Positions 16,724 through 26,167 of a stretch of 64,000 bases of DNA are shown here, piece after piece (positions within the stretch are counted from its first letter, which is position 1; every line of letters begins with the position of its first letter). The notes under the pieces are model-generated. The model was not told where the DNA came from and made no database searches. It saw nothing but the letters and a program-made list of their open reading frames with translations. Origin of the DNA: an uncultured Dokdonia sp. GTDB taxonomy: Bacteria > Bacteroidota > Bacteroidia > Flavobacteriales > Flavobacteriaceae. The position numbers were made by a program, and so were the translations under genes. The DNA lies in assembly GCA_947503305.1 (NCBI GenBank), contig CANNDF010000007.1, positions 62,001 to 126,000 on the forward strand, in the 5' to 3' direction.

Positions 16724-16877
16724 TGGTCAACAAAAATGGAATATAATTAATAAAAAAATCTAGTATAAATGTTAAAAATACTTCTATAATTTTAATCATC
16801 AAACCTATATATACTATATGTTTCAGATATAATTATTAACTTACGGGCTTATTACATAAATCTAAACTATAAAAAAT

Positions 16878-17804
16878 ATGAAAAAAATTACTTTACTAGC
16901 ATTTGCTATTATTACTTCATTTTTTACTACGCAAGCACAAATAGTAGTAGATCAACCTTCTGATCCTACAGGGACAGCACTTGTAGATTTCCAAGGGAAT
17001 GATGGTATAGGTGTTTTTGTTGCTGATGATTTTGAACTTACAGACGAAACCGTAATTGCTGAAATAGATATTTTCGGACGTTTGAGTAATCTTATTAACT
17101 TCACCGATTTATCAAGCCTTAATGTGTTCATTTATGAGGATAATGCTGGTCTTCCTAGCAGTAATCCAAGTGTTCTAGGAACTGGTCTTGTAGAAATTAC
17201 TGACATTCCAATATCTCTTTTTTCATTAGTAGAAGATGGTGCGGGTCTTGCAGATTTTATTAACATTCAAGTTACAGATGCAAATGGAGGGACTGAAGTC
17301 GTACTTCCTGCTGGAACATATTGGTTATGTGTTTTTCCTACAGTTGATGAAGCATTTTCAACAACAGGACTTAATAGATGGAATTGGTTAATATCTTCTG
17401 CTCCTAACACAGGAACAGAACCTGTTCTTATTGATCCCAATGATCAATTTGGAGGAGGTTTTGTAGATTGGACAAATATTTCTGGTTTAATAGCGGAATC
17501 TTTCCCAAGTCTTGCATTCCAAATTAGAGACGATACAAATTTATCTACTGGAGAAAATACTCTTTCAGAAAGTATTTCTCTTTTCCCTAATCCAACTAAT
17601 GGAGATGTAAATCTAAATTTCTCTAGAAGTTTTGGGACGACTAACGTTGATATCATCAATGTAAATGGTCAAAAAGTATTAAATGCGTCTTTAGAAGGTG
17701 TAGGTAATAATACACTAGCTACAAGTAAACTAGCTTCAGGTATTTATTTTGCTCAAATTTCTAATGAAACAGGTAGCACAACGATTAAGTTTATCAAGAG
17801 CTAA
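16878..17804 (+). CDS. Secreted protein with a type IX secretion C-terminal domain
   Basis: 308 aa. A signal peptide (MKKITLLAFAIITSFFTTQAQ) is followed by a beta-rich region. The last 80 residues form a type A T9SS sorting domain: ISLFPNPTNGDVNLNF, VDIINVNGQKVL, LASGIYFAQIS and the final strand TTIKFIKS. The protein should cross the outer membrane through the type IX system and be attached or released. The passenger domain is not recognised; it may bind carbohydrates. A strong terminator follows. Confidence 0.85.
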   Translation: MKKITLLAFAIITSFFTTQAQIVVDQPSDPTGTALVDFQGNDGIGVFVADDFELTDETVIAEIDIFGRLSNLINFTDLSSLNVFIYEDNAGLPSSNPSVLGTGLVEITDIPISLFSLVEDGAGLADFINIQVTDANGGTEVVLPAGTYWLCVFPTVDEAFSTTGLNRWNWLISSAPNTGTEPVLIDPNDQFGGGFVDWTNISGLIAESFPSLAFQIRDDTNLSTGENTLSESISLFPNPTNGDVNLNFSRSFGTTNVDIINVNGQKVLNASLEGVGNNTLATSKLASGIYFAQISNETGSTTIKFIKS

Positions 17805-17828
17805 GACACTTTATTTACACTATAAATG

Positions 17829-17858
17829 AAAAGCTCCGAGATATCTCGGAGCTTTTTT
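17829..17858. terminator. Bidirectional terminator, perfect hairpin
   Basis: A perfect inverted repeat centred at 17842 (AAAAGCTCCGAGAT and its complement) with A and T tracts on both sides, between the convergent genes ending at 17804 and 17888. Confidence 0.88.
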
Positions 17859-17887
17859 AGTTAAAACTATATAGTAGCTTTAAATTA

Positions 17888-19051
17888 TTATTTACTTGCA
17901 AAGAGTTTTACATCTGCTTCAGATACTTCAGTCCCACTTAAAATAATAAGCCGCTCTACGACATTACGAAGTTCACGAATATTGCCTGTCCAATCATATT
18001 CTTGTAATAATTGAATGGCTTTATCTGAAAACTTCTTTTCTGCAGTTCCCTGCTCTTGAGAGATTTTTTTTGCAAAATGATGTATCAATAATGGAATATC
18101 TTCTCTACGATCATTAAGAGCCGGCACTTTAATCAATATGACTGCTAGTCTGTGATATAGATCTTCTCTAAAACGTCCTTCTTCTATTTCTTTCTTAAGA
18201 TTTTTATTGGTAGCCGCTACAACACGTACATCTACTTTAATATCTTTATCACTACCTACACGTTGCACACGACTTTCTTGTAAGGCTCTCAATACCTTAG
18301 CTTGAGCAGAAAGACTCATATCTCCTATCTCATCAAGGAATATTGTCCCGCCATTTGCCGCTTCAAATTTTCCTGCTCTATCTTTATTTGCAGATGTAAA
18401 AGCACCCTTAACATGTCCAAAAAGTTCACTTTCTATTAATTCTGAAGGGATGGCTGCGCAATTTACTTCAATAAGAGGTCCTTTAGAACGCTCACTCTTT
18501 TCATGTAACCAATGTGCTACCAATTCTTTCCCAGTACCATTAGGGCCTGTTATAAGTACTCTTGCATCTGTAGCCGCAACTTTCTCAATCATATCTTTGA
18601 TTTGAGAAATAGCATCACTATCGCCTATCATCTCGTATTTTTTACTCACTTTCTTTTTGAGTAATTTATTCTCTACGACAAGATTTTTCTTATCTAACGC
18701 ATTACGTACTGTGTTTAATAACCGATTAAGATCTGGGGGTTTTGATATATAATCAAATGCCCCTAATCGCATTGTGTTTACGGCAGTATCAAGATCGCCA
18801 TGACCCGATATCATAACCATAGGAACTTCTGGCTTTAGTTTTTTTACAGCTTCTAAGACCTCAACGCCATCCATCTTTGGCATCTTGATATCACATAATA
18901 CTAAGTCATAATCTGCCTCACGTATCTTATTAATTCCTTCCAATCCATCTTCGGCTTCTTCTACTTGATAATCTTTACTCTCTTCCGATAGGATTTTTGA
19001 TAATACTCTGCGTATGGCAGCTTCATCTTCAATGATTAAAATCTTAGACAT
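17888..19051 (-). CDS. NtrC-family response regulator (REC plus sigma-54 AAA+), no C-terminal HTH
   Basis: 387 aa. The receiver domain (1-120) has the phospho-acceptor Asp in DLVLCDIKMPKMDG. The AAA+ domain (about 140-370) has Walker A ITGPNGTGKE, Walker B GGTIFLDEIGDMS and the sigma-54 contact loop GAFTSA in place of canonical GAFTGA. The protein ends about 15 residues after the AAA+ domain, so the usual Fis-type DNA-binding domain is absent. It may work from solution or through a partner. No sensor kinase lies nearby, so it is an orphan. The GAFTSA variant is uncommon. Confidence 0.88.
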   Translation of the reverse strand: MSKILIIEDEAAIRRVLSKILSEESKDYQVEEAEDGLEGINKIREADYDLVLCDIKMPKMDGVEVLEAVKKLKPEVPMVMISGHGDLDTAVNTMRLGAFDYISKPPDLNRLLNTVRNALDKKNLVVENKLLKKKVSKKYEMIGDSDAISQIKDMIEKVAATDARVLITGPNGTGKELVAHWLHEKSERSKGPLIEVNCAAIPSELIESELFGHVKGAFTSANKDRAGKFEAANGGTIFLDEIGDMSLSAQAKVLRALQESRVQRVGSDKDIKVDVRVVAATNKNLKKEIEEGRFREDLYHRLAVILIKVPALNDRREDIPLLIHHFAKKISQEQGTAEKKFSDKAIQLLQEYDWTGNIRELRNVVERLIILSGTEVSEADVKLFASK

Positions 19052-19098
19052 ATATAAATTTATTAAATATTGTACGTTGACTATACTTATACCAAATA

Positions 19099-19995
19099 CT
19101 ATTCCTTTTTTTCATAGACGTGTACATCTCGTTGCGGAAAAGGAATAGAAATATTATGTTCTCTAAACAATGTATCTATCCTATAACGGATATCACTCTT
19201 GATACGTGGGTCTGCAAAACTATTACTTGTAAAGAAGTAAAGACTAAAAGCTAAGGCATAGTCTCCAAAATCTTCAAAAAGAACAAAAGGCTTTGGGTTT
19301 TCAAGAACACCATTTTGATTTTCAAGACAGGAAAGCAAAAGGTCAGACACTAGTTTTGTATCACTGCCATAGGCCACTCCTATTTTAATACTCTCTCTTG
19401 TTGTTTTATGGTTTTGTGTCCAGTTATATACTTTTTCCGTAAGGAATTTATGATTAGGAATAACAATAACCTTATCATCTCTAGTTAAGGCTCTTGTCGT
19501 TCGTAATTTAATATCAAAAACACGCCCTACTTTACCATCATCAAATTCTATAATATCGCCTATATGTAGTGTCTGATCAAGAATGATAAAAATCCCAGAA
19601 AGAACATCTTGAAATAATGTTTGTAATGCAAACCCTAAGCCTACAAACAATGCTGCAGAAGCGGTCAAAAATACAGTTACATTTACTCCAGAAGCGCTCA
19701 ATACAGCAATGACTACAAGGATATAAATAAGGTATTTTAAAAAGGCAAATATGCTCGTAAATTTATTACGGTCATCTTCGGGAAGGTTTTTAGAAACCAG
19801 CTTTCGCGAAAGCCGAAGCAACCTATTTACTATAATAAAAGAAACAACAATCAGTAATAATGTCCCTATGGTAATATCTATCTTATTCTCACCAGACCCT
19901 ACATGAAAGCCTAGGTTCAAAAATTCTTTGACAGAACCCCAAATATCTTTGGTGATAACATCCGTTACTTTATCGACTGTATCTTCTTGTATCAT
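19099..19995 (-). CDS. MscS-family mechanosensitive channel
   Basis: 298 aa, close to E. coli MscS. Three membrane helices (about 43-65, 84-103 and 105-130) end in the pore helix VFLTASAALFVGLGFALQTLFQD, followed by the beta domain signature IFIILDQTLHIGDIIEFDDGKVGRVFDIKLRTT and a cytoplasmic vestibule. It releases osmolytes on hypo-osmotic shock. It is read in the same direction as the ABC transporter genes upstream, which end 3 bp before its start. One exact palindrome copy lies in frame (RLSRKL). Confidence 0.9.
   Translation of the reverse strand: MIQEDTVDKVTDVITKDIWGSVKEFLNLGFHVGSGENKIDITIGTLLLIVVSFIIVNRLLRLSRKLVSKNLPEDDRNKFTSIFAFLKYLIYILVVIAVLSASGVNVTVFLTASAALFVGLGFALQTLFQDVLSGIFIILDQTLHIGDIIEFDDGKVGRVFDIKLRTTRALTRDDKVIVIPNHKFLTEKVYNWTQNHKTTRESIKIGVAYGSDTKLVSDLLLSCLENQNGVLENPKPFVLFEDFGDYALAFSLYFFTSNSFADPRIKSDIRYRIDTLFREHNISIPFPQRDVHVYEKKE
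19800..19813. repeat. Dispersed palindrome, in-frame copy in the MscS gene
   Basis: Exact copy read in the LSRKL frame between the first and second membrane helices. Confidence 0.85.
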
Positions 19996-19998
19996 TTT

Positions 19999-21294
19999 TT
20001 AGTATCGTAACCATTTAAATAGTTCTTTGTATGTTGGCTTTTTTCCATACATCAATATCCCGACACGATATATCTTAGATCCAAACCATACTGTAAACAC
20101 AAAGGATCCTATTAACAAAAATACAGATAATGCAAGTTGCCACATAGGAACTTCAAAAGGAATACGCATTAACATAACAATAGGAGAGGTAAGTGGAATA
20201 ATAGAAAAAACTGTAGCTACGGTCCCATGTGGGTTATCTATTACTGCAAAAAAACCTACATATATAGCTAGCATTAAAGGCATAATAATAGGTAACATGA
20301 ATTGCTGTGTATCTGTTTCATTATCTACAGCGGCCCCTATCGCTGCATAAATAGAGCTATATAAAAAATATCCTCCAACAAAATATATAAGAAAACCTAT
20401 AACCAGTTGTAACAAAGGTAACTTCATAACCTCTTCTACAACTTCTGTAATCTTATCAGGGTCACTTGCAATAGCTTGTGCTTCAGAACTCATAGCTGTT
20501 GTAGATGAAGGTTCAATACCAAATACTGCTTGTGCTACTGTCAACATAATAATACCTAGTATAACCCATATTGCAAACTGAGTAACCCCTGCAAGCGTAG
20601 TTCCCAGGATCTTACCCATCATCAATTGAAAAGGTTTTACTGAGGATATAATCACTTCGATAATACGATTTGTTTTCTCTTCTATAACAGAACGCATTAC
20701 CATATTCCCATAGATAATAATAAACATCATAAGAAGATAACCTGCAGCTCCTCCAAAAGCGGCTTTGATCCAATTACTCATCTTAGATGATTTTTCACCA
20801 GAATAATTTTCTATAGAAAGATCTATATTAATTTTAGACGTCTCTAATACATCTAGATCAACGCCTCGTTCAATCAAATTTTGATTTGTTAATCTTTTTT
20901 CTATTTTCTTTTCTATAGCTTCCACAAGACCAAAAGAAGGCGTTTCTTTTCCGTAAAACTTTACTTGATCCACAAGGGTTTTTCGGTCTTTAGGAATGTG
21001 TATTAACCCATAGTATTCATCCTTTTCTGCAAGCTCTTTTGCGGTATCAAAACCTTGATCCGACAAATTAAGATAGGTTGTTTGATCAGTATTGCTAAAC
21101 GAAGCAGCAAATAAGCCAGAATCATCTACAATGGCTATAGTGCGCTTGGTATCACTATTTAATTGTGTCAAATAGGTGATTAACATCACCATTCCAACGA
21201 TAATTAACGGGCTTAAAAATGTCATTATTAAAAATGACTTATTGCGAACACGGGCGCTATACTCACGCTTTATAATTAATGATAGAACGCTCAT
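19999..21294 (-). CDS. ABC-2 type transporter permease (NatB-like)
   Basis: 431 aa. One N-terminal helix (about 22-43) is followed by a large extracytoplasmic domain (44-170) and a C-terminal block of five helices (about 180-410) containing RSVIEEKTNRIIEVIISSVKPFQLMMGKILG, a hallmark of ABC-2 permeases. Its start overlaps the end of the ATPase gene by 4 bp. Together they form an exporter similar to NatAB Na+ exporters, but the substrate is not certain. The gene ends 3 bp before the MscS gene, so all three may be co-transcribed. Confidence 0.9.
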   Translation of the reverse strand: MSVLSLIIKREYSARVRNKSFLIMTFLSPLIIVGMVMLITYLTQLNSDTKRTIAIVDDSGLFAASFSNTDQTTYLNLSDQGFDTAKELAEKDEYYGLIHIPKDRKTLVDQVKFYGKETPSFGLVEAIEKKIEKRLTNQNLIERGVDLDVLETSKINIDLSIENYSGEKSSKMSNWIKAAFGGAAGYLLMMFIIIYGNMVMRSVIEEKTNRIIEVIISSVKPFQLMMGKILGTTLAGVTQFAIWVILGIIMLTVAQAVFGIEPSSTTAMSSEAQAIASDPDKITEVVEEVMKLPLLQLVIGFLIYFVGGYFLYSSIYAAIGAAVDNETDTQQFMLPIIMPLMLAIYVGFFAVIDNPHGTVATVFSIIPLTSPIVMLMRIPFEVPMWQLALSVFLLIGSFVFTVWFGSKIYRVGILMYGKKPTYKELFKWLRY

Positions 21295-22226
21295 AAACTT
21301 TGATTTACCGTTTGAATAAAAATATCATTTACGCTAGGAATCACTTCTACAAAGTGCGTCACTTGCCCATAGGATTGTAATTCTTGCAGTAACGCATTAG
21401 GACTTCCTTGATCTCCTAATTGAATACGTAGTTTAAGTTCTTCTCCTAAGGATTTAAATTGTGCTGGTGTTGTTTGGAATTTAGAAATTAGTTGTGATTC
21501 CGCTTTCGCGAAAGCATCCTTATCCACCTCCACACCTACTTCAAACGTATTGTTTCTATACTGGCGCTTGATATGATTAATCTCGCCGTCTAAAATTTTG
21601 TTGGATTTGTGGATAAGTGCAATATGATCGCAAAGTTCTTCTACTGACTCCATACGATGCGTAGAAAAAATCACAGTAGCACCTTCTTCTCGGAGTTGAA
21701 GAATCTCATCTTTGATTAAGTTTGCATTAATTGGGTCAAAACCACTAAAAGGCTCATCAAAAATAAGCAGCTTAGGATTATGCATTACAGTAACAACAAA
21801 TTGTATTTTTTGAGCCTGTCCCTTTGATAACTCTTGAATTTTCTTACCCCACCAATTTCCTATTTCTAGTTTTTCAAACCAGTATTTGGCACGTTTTTTA
21901 GCTTCGCTTTTATCTAATCCTTTAAGCTGAGCAAGATAAAGTACTTGCTCTCCCACCTTCATAGATTTATAAAGACCTCGTTCTTCTGGCATATATCCTA
22001 TATCACGTATATGATGCTGAGCTAGGGCAGCTCCGTCTAACTGGACATGCCCCGTATCTGGCATTGTGATCTGATTGATAATACGTATGAGTGTCGTTTT
22101 TCCTGCTCCATTAGGCCCAAGTAAACCAAAAATGCTTCCTTTAGGCACCTCTATTGACACTCCATTAAGTGCAGTAAAGCCCCCAAAACTTTTGGACACT
22201 GTATCTGCAACAAGTAGTGAACTCAT
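21291..22226 (-). CDS. ABC transporter ATP-binding protein (NatA-like)
   Basis: 311 aa. Walker A is GLLGPNGAGKTTLIRI, the signature is ELSKGQAQKIQF, Walker B is LLIFDEPFSGFDP, and the His loop is FSTHRMES. A C-terminal regulatory region of about 90 residues follows. It powers the permease encoded immediately downstream. The C-terminal part contains DAFAKAESQL, where AFAKA derives from the dispersed palindrome. Promoter not resolved. Confidence 0.93.
   Translation of the reverse strand: MSSLLVADTVSKSFGGFTALNGVSIEVPKGSIFGLLGPNGAGKTTLIRIINQITMPDTGHVQLDGAALAQHHIRDIGYMPEERGLYKSMKVGEQVLYLAQLKGLDKSEAKKRAKYWFEKLEIGNWWGKKIQELSKGQAQKIQFVVTVMHNPKLLIFDEPFSGFDPINANLIKDEILQLREEGATVIFSTHRMESVEELCDHIALIHKSNKILDGEINHIKRQYRNNTFEVGVEVDKDAFAKAESQLISKFQTTPAQFKSLGEELKLRIQLGDQGSPNALLQELQSYGQVTHFVEVIPSVNDIFIQTVNQSL
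21502..21515. repeat. Dispersed palindrome, in-frame copy in the ABC ATPase gene
   Basis: Exact copy encoding AFAKA in the C-terminal extension, outside the nucleotide-binding core. Confidence 0.85.
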
Positions 22227-22375
22227 AGTTAATTTTTAGAAGCTCAAAGATAGGCATAAGAAGGCAGAGAGCTTATTTTCTAGCTAAGAAATTATAAAGG
22301 ATTAGGAAACAAAATACTCTTCAAAAAAAATGGCCCGATCAAAGCTTACTTAAACAAAATGTATTAAAAACAAAA

Positions 22376-22456
22376 CCCACCCTTGACAAAAGTCTAGGAT
22401 GGGAAAAAAATTGCTATGAAAAAGAAAAATATCGTTAAAAAGTGTTTAACGATATT
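22376..22456 (-). terminator. Two hairpins downstream of dnaJ
   Basis: The hairpin nearer dnaJ is perfect: AATATCGTTAAA (22428-22439), a 5-nt loop and its complement (22445-22456), followed on the minus strand by T-rich sequence. A second, imperfect hairpin (about 22379-22410, CCCA/TGGG ends) also runs into T-rich sequence on the minus strand. The rest of the 22227-22521 gap shows nothing else. Confidence 0.7.
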
Positions 22457-22521
22457 CAAATATAACTTTTTTTTATCAACCCATAGAAAAAACCTTCTAT
22501 TAAAACAGATTTTAACAGGGT

Positions 22522-23643
22522 TTAAGAAAACATATCCTTTACTTTTTCAAAGAATGACTTGTCTTCTTTTTCTGGATTAGGAGTAAAGTTTTCGTCCTGA
22601 GCCATTTTCTCAAAAAATTGTTTTTGCTCTTTCGTTAGTGTTTTAGGTGTCCAAACATTTACATGTACTAAAAGATCTCCTTTACCGTATCCATTTACAG
22701 ATGGGATTCCTTTTCCTCGAAGACGTAATATCTTTCCGCTTTGTACACCTTCTTCTATTTTGATACGTACTTTCCCAGTAACTGTATCTATTTCTTTGGA
22801 GCTTCCTAAGACCGCTTCACTAATACTTACATATAAGTCATAATGAAGATTATCACCTTCTCGTTGCAAAAACTCATGACTCAATTCTTCTATGGCAACT
22901 AGTAAATCTCCAGAAATTCCATTGCCTGGCGCATCGTTACCTCGGCCTTGAACTTTAAGTTGCATCCCATCTACTACTCCCGCAGGAATCTTGATGCTTA
23001 CCGTTTCCTCCTCTACAATAAGTCCTTGAGCATCTGCTCCATCAGGTCGTTTATCTATACTTTGTCCAGCACCACCACATGTAGTACATGGTGCAGAGGT
23101 TTGCATACGTCCTAATATGGTATTTTGTACGCGTGTTACTTGACCAGAACCATTACATGTTGGACACGTTTTATACGTTACTCCTGGTGCTTGCTTCTTA
23201 CGTTTGACCTTAATCTTTTTTTCTACACCTGTAGCGATTTCTTCTAAGGTAAGTTTTACACGTATACGGAGATTACTACCTTTTGCTCGTCGCTGACCGC
23301 CGCCAAATCCACCAAATCCAGAAAAACCGCCACCGCCACCGAAAGCGCCACCAAAAATATCTCCAAACTGACTGAATATGTCATCCATATTCATTCCGCC
23401 ACCGCCAAAACCACCACCGCCTTCAAAGGCTTGATGACCATATTGATCATAGCGTGCTCGTTTTTGCTCATCACTCAAAACCTCATAGGCTTCTGCAGCT
23501 TTTTTAAAACTCTCTTCTGCCTTTTCGTCTCCAGGGTTTTTATCTGGATGGAATTCAATAGCTTTCTTGCGATATGCCTTTTTGATTTCTGCCTGAGATG
23601 CCCCTTTGGAAATACCCAGTATGTCGTAAAAATCTTCTTTCAT
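22522..23643 (-). CDS. dnaJ: Chaperone DnaJ (Hsp40), reduced zinc domain
   Basis: 373 aa. The J domain (1-70) has the catalytic HPD in [11 protein letters not shown] long Gly/Phe-rich segment (about 75-120, with repeated GGGG/GGFGG) follows, then the zinc-finger region and C-terminal substrate-binding domains. Only two CxxCxGxG motifs are present (CPTCNGSG and CTTCGGAG) where canonical DnaJ has four, so only one zinc centre can form. This appears to be a flavobacterial feature. It stimulates DnaK ATPase and works with GrpE, encoded 90 bp upstream. Confidence 0.95.
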   Translation of the reverse strand: MKEDFYDILGISKGASQAEIKKAYRKKAIEFHPDKNPGDEKAEESFKKAAEAYEVLSDEQKRARYDQYGHQAFEGGGGFGGGGMNMDDIFSQFGDIFGGAFGGGGGFSGFGGFGGGQRRAKGSNLRIRVKLTLEEIATGVEKKIKVKRKKQAPGVTYKTCPTCNGSGQVTRVQNTILGRMQTSAPCTTCGGAGQSIDKRPDGADAQGLIVEEETVSIKIPAGVVDGMQLKVQGRGNDAPGNGISGDLLVAIEELSHEFLQREGDNLHYDLYVSISEAVLGSSKEIDTVTGKVRIKIEEGVQSGKILRLRGKGIPSVNGYGKGDLLVHVNVWTPKTLTKEQKQFFEKMAQDENFTPNPEKEDKSFFEKVKDMFS

Positions 23644-23733
23644 ATATATGCCCAGTTAGACTGGGTACCTATTTTGAGTACCTAAACTTATTAGCAATAC
23701 TCTTTTCTTATTAATTGTACTTTGTAAAATAAA

Positions 23734-24261
23734 TTACTTTCCAGTAACTACTTTAGGAAAACGTATGATCTTATCACCTAATGCATATCCTTTTTCTACC
23801 ACATCTACAATCTTACCAACCAGTTTCTTAGTAGGTGCAGGAATTTGTGTAATTGCTTCGTGAATTTCTGCATCAAAAGAATCGCCTGCTTTTACTTTTG
23901 TTTCTTCAAGCCCTTTAGCTTTTAATGTCTCTTTAAGTTTATTACTTATAAGTCCGACTCCTTTAGCAAGTTCTTTATCTTTTGCCTTCTCTATTTCATT
24001 CATAGCACGATCAAAATCATCTAATACAGGGAGTAGTGATTGTATAACTTCTTGTCCTGCTGTCTTAAATAACTCAATACGTTCTTTTGTTGTGCGTCGT
24101 TTATAGTTTTCAAACTCTGCAAAGAGACGAAGGAATTTATCCTTTTCTGTCGCTAGATCTGCTTTTGCTTGATCTAGCTCACTTAATTCTGCTTGTGTCT
24201 CTTGAGTAGTATCTTCTACCTGAGTATCTTCTATATCTTGTGTTTTATCTTCTGTTGCCAT
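23734..24261 (-). CDS. grpE: Nucleotide exchange factor GrpE
   Basis: 175 aa. An acidic N-terminus (about 1-35) precedes a long coiled coil (ELDQAKADLATEKDKFLRLFAEFENYKRRTTKE) and the C-terminal beta domain with HEAITQIPAPTKK and EKGYALGDKIIRFPKVVV-like ending. It releases ADP from DnaK. It heads an operon with dnaJ, and a well-formed promoter lies 36 bp upstream. Confidence 0.95.
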   Translation of the reverse strand: MATEDKTQDIEDTQVEDTTQETQAELSELDQAKADLATEKDKFLRLFAEFENYKRRTTKERIELFKTAGQEVIQSLLPVLDDFDRAMNEIEKAKDKELAKGVGLISNKLKETLKAKGLEETKVKAGDSFDAEIHEAITQIPAPTKKLVGKIVDVVEKGYALGDKIIRFPKVVTGK

Positions 24262-24296
24262 ATTAGGGTCAAATATTCAATTTTCAATTGAAGTGG

Positions 24297-24330
24297 CAAA
24301 AGTACTGCCATTTCAATAAAAATGTCAAAA
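24297..24330 (-). promoter_or_regulatory. Putative promoter of grpE-dnaJ
   Basis: Read on the minus strand, TTTTGACA (24330 to 24323) is followed by TACTTTTG (24304 to 24297), which matches the Bacteroidota -7 TAnnTTTG. The spacer is near 20 nt. Confidence 0.55.
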
Positions 24331-24463
24331 TGTCACAAGAGTTTTACTCAAAAAACCTTTTATATACACCTACTCCCTGACCTATTTAATATAATATTAA
24401 GATATCCTAATACTTCAAATGTTAATTTTGCGCGTTCAACACATATCAAAACAAATTTTTAAA

Positions 24464-25132
24464 ATGAAAAAACACATAGTAAAAATAGCAGCAGTAGCAG
24501 TAATAGCTATAGGAATGGTTGCCTGTAAAGGAGAAAAAAAGAATGAAACTACTGCCGAAACCGCAAAAGAAGTGGCAGAAGCAACAACAGAAGCAACAAA
24601 GTATAAAGTAGATACAGACATATCTCTAATAGACTGGTTAGGGACAAAACCTACAGGAACTCATGAAGGAAACATCAAACTTGAATCTGGAGTAGTAAAG
24701 GTATCAGGTGACAAGATTACGGGAACCTTTCTTATTGATATGACAAGTATCAATGTTACAGATCTAGAAGGTGGTCAAAAAGCAGGATTAGAAAGTCATT
24801 TAAAAGGGACTGCCGAAGGAAAAGAGGATCACTTTTTTAATGTTACAAAGTTTCCTACTGCTGCCTTTGAAATAACAGGAATCAAAGAGGTTGACGCAAA
24901 AAAATTTATGCAAGGTAATCTTACAATCAAAGGGATTAAAAAGAATATTGAATTTCCTGTAACCTATACTATTACTGGGGATAACATGGAACTTACAAGC
25001 GAAACTTTCACAATAGATCGTACAATATGGGGTATTAACTTTATGTCAGAATCTATTGTAGACGATATCAAAAATGGTGTTATCAGTGATGATATGGAAT
25101 TAACAATCTCGCTTAAAGCAAAAAAAGCATAA
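24464..25132 (+). CDS. YceI-family lipoprotein
   Basis: 222 aa from the ATG at 24464, chosen over an earlier start at 24419 because it gives a clean lipoprotein signal (MKKHIVKIAAVAVIAIGMVAC). An acidic linker is followed by a YceI beta-barrel domain (about 40-220): SLIDWLGTKPTGTHEGNI, then DHFFNVTKFPTAAFEITG and FPVTYTITGD. YceI proteins bind isoprenoid-type lipids in the periplasm. A TAATTTTG box (24423-24430) may be its promoter -7 element. Confidence 0.9.
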   Translation: MKKHIVKIAAVAVIAIGMVACKGEKKNETTAETAKEVAEATTEATKYKVDTDISLIDWLGTKPTGTHEGNIKLESGVVKVSGDKITGTFLIDMTSINVTDLEGGQKAGLESHLKGTAEGKEDHFFNVTKFPTAAFEITGIKEVDAKKFMQGNLTIKGIKKNIEFPVTYTITGDNMELTSETFTIDRTIWGINFMSESIVDDIKNGVISDDMELTISLKAKKA

Positions 25133-25155
25133 CCTTTTTTAAAATTTCAAAAATC

Positions 25156-25194
25156 AAAGCCATTTCTAAACCAGGAAGTGGCTTTTATTTTTTT
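25156..25194. terminator. Terminator between convergent genes
   Basis: AAAGCCATTTC and GAAGTGGCTTT (one mismatch) with a loop of about 8 nt, then a T-rich tail. It overlaps the last codons of the epimerase gene on the other strand. Confidence 0.75.
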
Positions 25195-26108
25195 AATAAG
25201 TCGGCTATTGCCATATCTATGGAGGTATAATGGAATACAAACCCTGTTTCTCTTATTTTTTCGGAAGATACTTTCTGACTTTCCAATACAATCGTTGCCA
25301 TTTTTCCTAATATAGATTTTAGTACAAAAGCAGGTAATTTTGGCAAGAACAATGGTTTTTTAAGTGTTCTTGCGATTACTTTGGTAAGCTTTTCATTTGT
25401 AATTGGATTGGGGGCTACTCCATTATAAATACCTCCTAATTCATTTTTTAAGATATGCATATAGAGTCGTGCCATATCTTCTATATGTATCCATGATTGC
25501 CATTGTTGACCATTTCCCAATGGAGATCCTGCTGCCCATTGTATAGGGGTAACCATTTTGGGTAATGCTCCTTCTTTAGCATCTAAAATAATCCCTGTAC
25601 GTACACAGGTTGTCAAAATATCCAGTTGTTGAAACTTTATAACAGTTTCCTCCCATTCCTGAACAACTTCTCCTAAAAACCCACTTGCATAGGTCGGATA
25701 TTTTTCATCATAATATTTGGTAGAAGAAGAAGGATACCCCCCAATTGCACTTGCAGTAATGATATGCTTTACAGAAACAGGGTGGTTTTTTTCGCGAAAG
25801 CGTTCTAAAGTCAAATACAATAAAGTAGCACTTTTAATACGGCTATCTTTAATGGATTGTTTATTTTTTTCTGTCCATCGTTGTGCAATGCTTGCTCCGG
25901 CTAGATGGATAATTGTATCTACATCTTCAAAACAATTTTCATCAAGAATTCCTTCTGAAGGATTCCAATAAAAGCCTTTATAATTAGACGCTTCTACAAT
26001 CTTCTTTTTTGATGTTGTTAGATAATGTACAGAAATTCCTTGGTCACGACATAATTGTGTAACTGCTTTACCTACGAGGCCTGTAGCGCCAGTGATAAGA
26101 ACCTTCAT
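25185..26108 (-). CDS. TIGR01777-family NAD(P)-dependent epimerase (YfcH/SDR39U1-like)
   Basis: 307 aa extended SDR. The Rossmann glycine motif is LITGATGLVGKAV (residues 4-16). The family motif IIHLAGASIAQRWTEKNKQSI and the C-terminal DUF1731-like helix region (LPAFVLKSILGKMATIVLESQKVSSEKI) are both present. The catalytic role is not established in the family; some members are linked to cell division or lipid metabolism. A degenerate palindrome copy (25788-25801) lies within it in a third frame (RFREK). Confidence 0.9.
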   Translation of the reverse strand: MKVLITGATGLVGKAVTQLCRDQGISVHYLTTSKKKIVEASNYKGFYWNPSEGILDENCFEDVDTIIHLAGASIAQRWTEKNKQSIKDSRIKSATLLYLTLERFREKNHPVSVKHIITASAIGGYPSSSTKYYDEKYPTYASGFLGEVVQEWEETVIKFQQLDILTTCVRTGIILDAKEGALPKMVTPIQWAAGSPLGNGQQWQSWIHIEDMARLYMHILKNELGGIYNGVAPNPITNEKLTKVIARTLKKPLFLPKLPAFVLKSILGKMATIVLESQKVSSEKIRETGFVFHYTSIDMAIADLLKK

Positions 26109-26167
26109 ACTATAAAGATAGGGTGCGCATTACTAAGGTCATTGTTAATTGTATGAATATTAACAGC

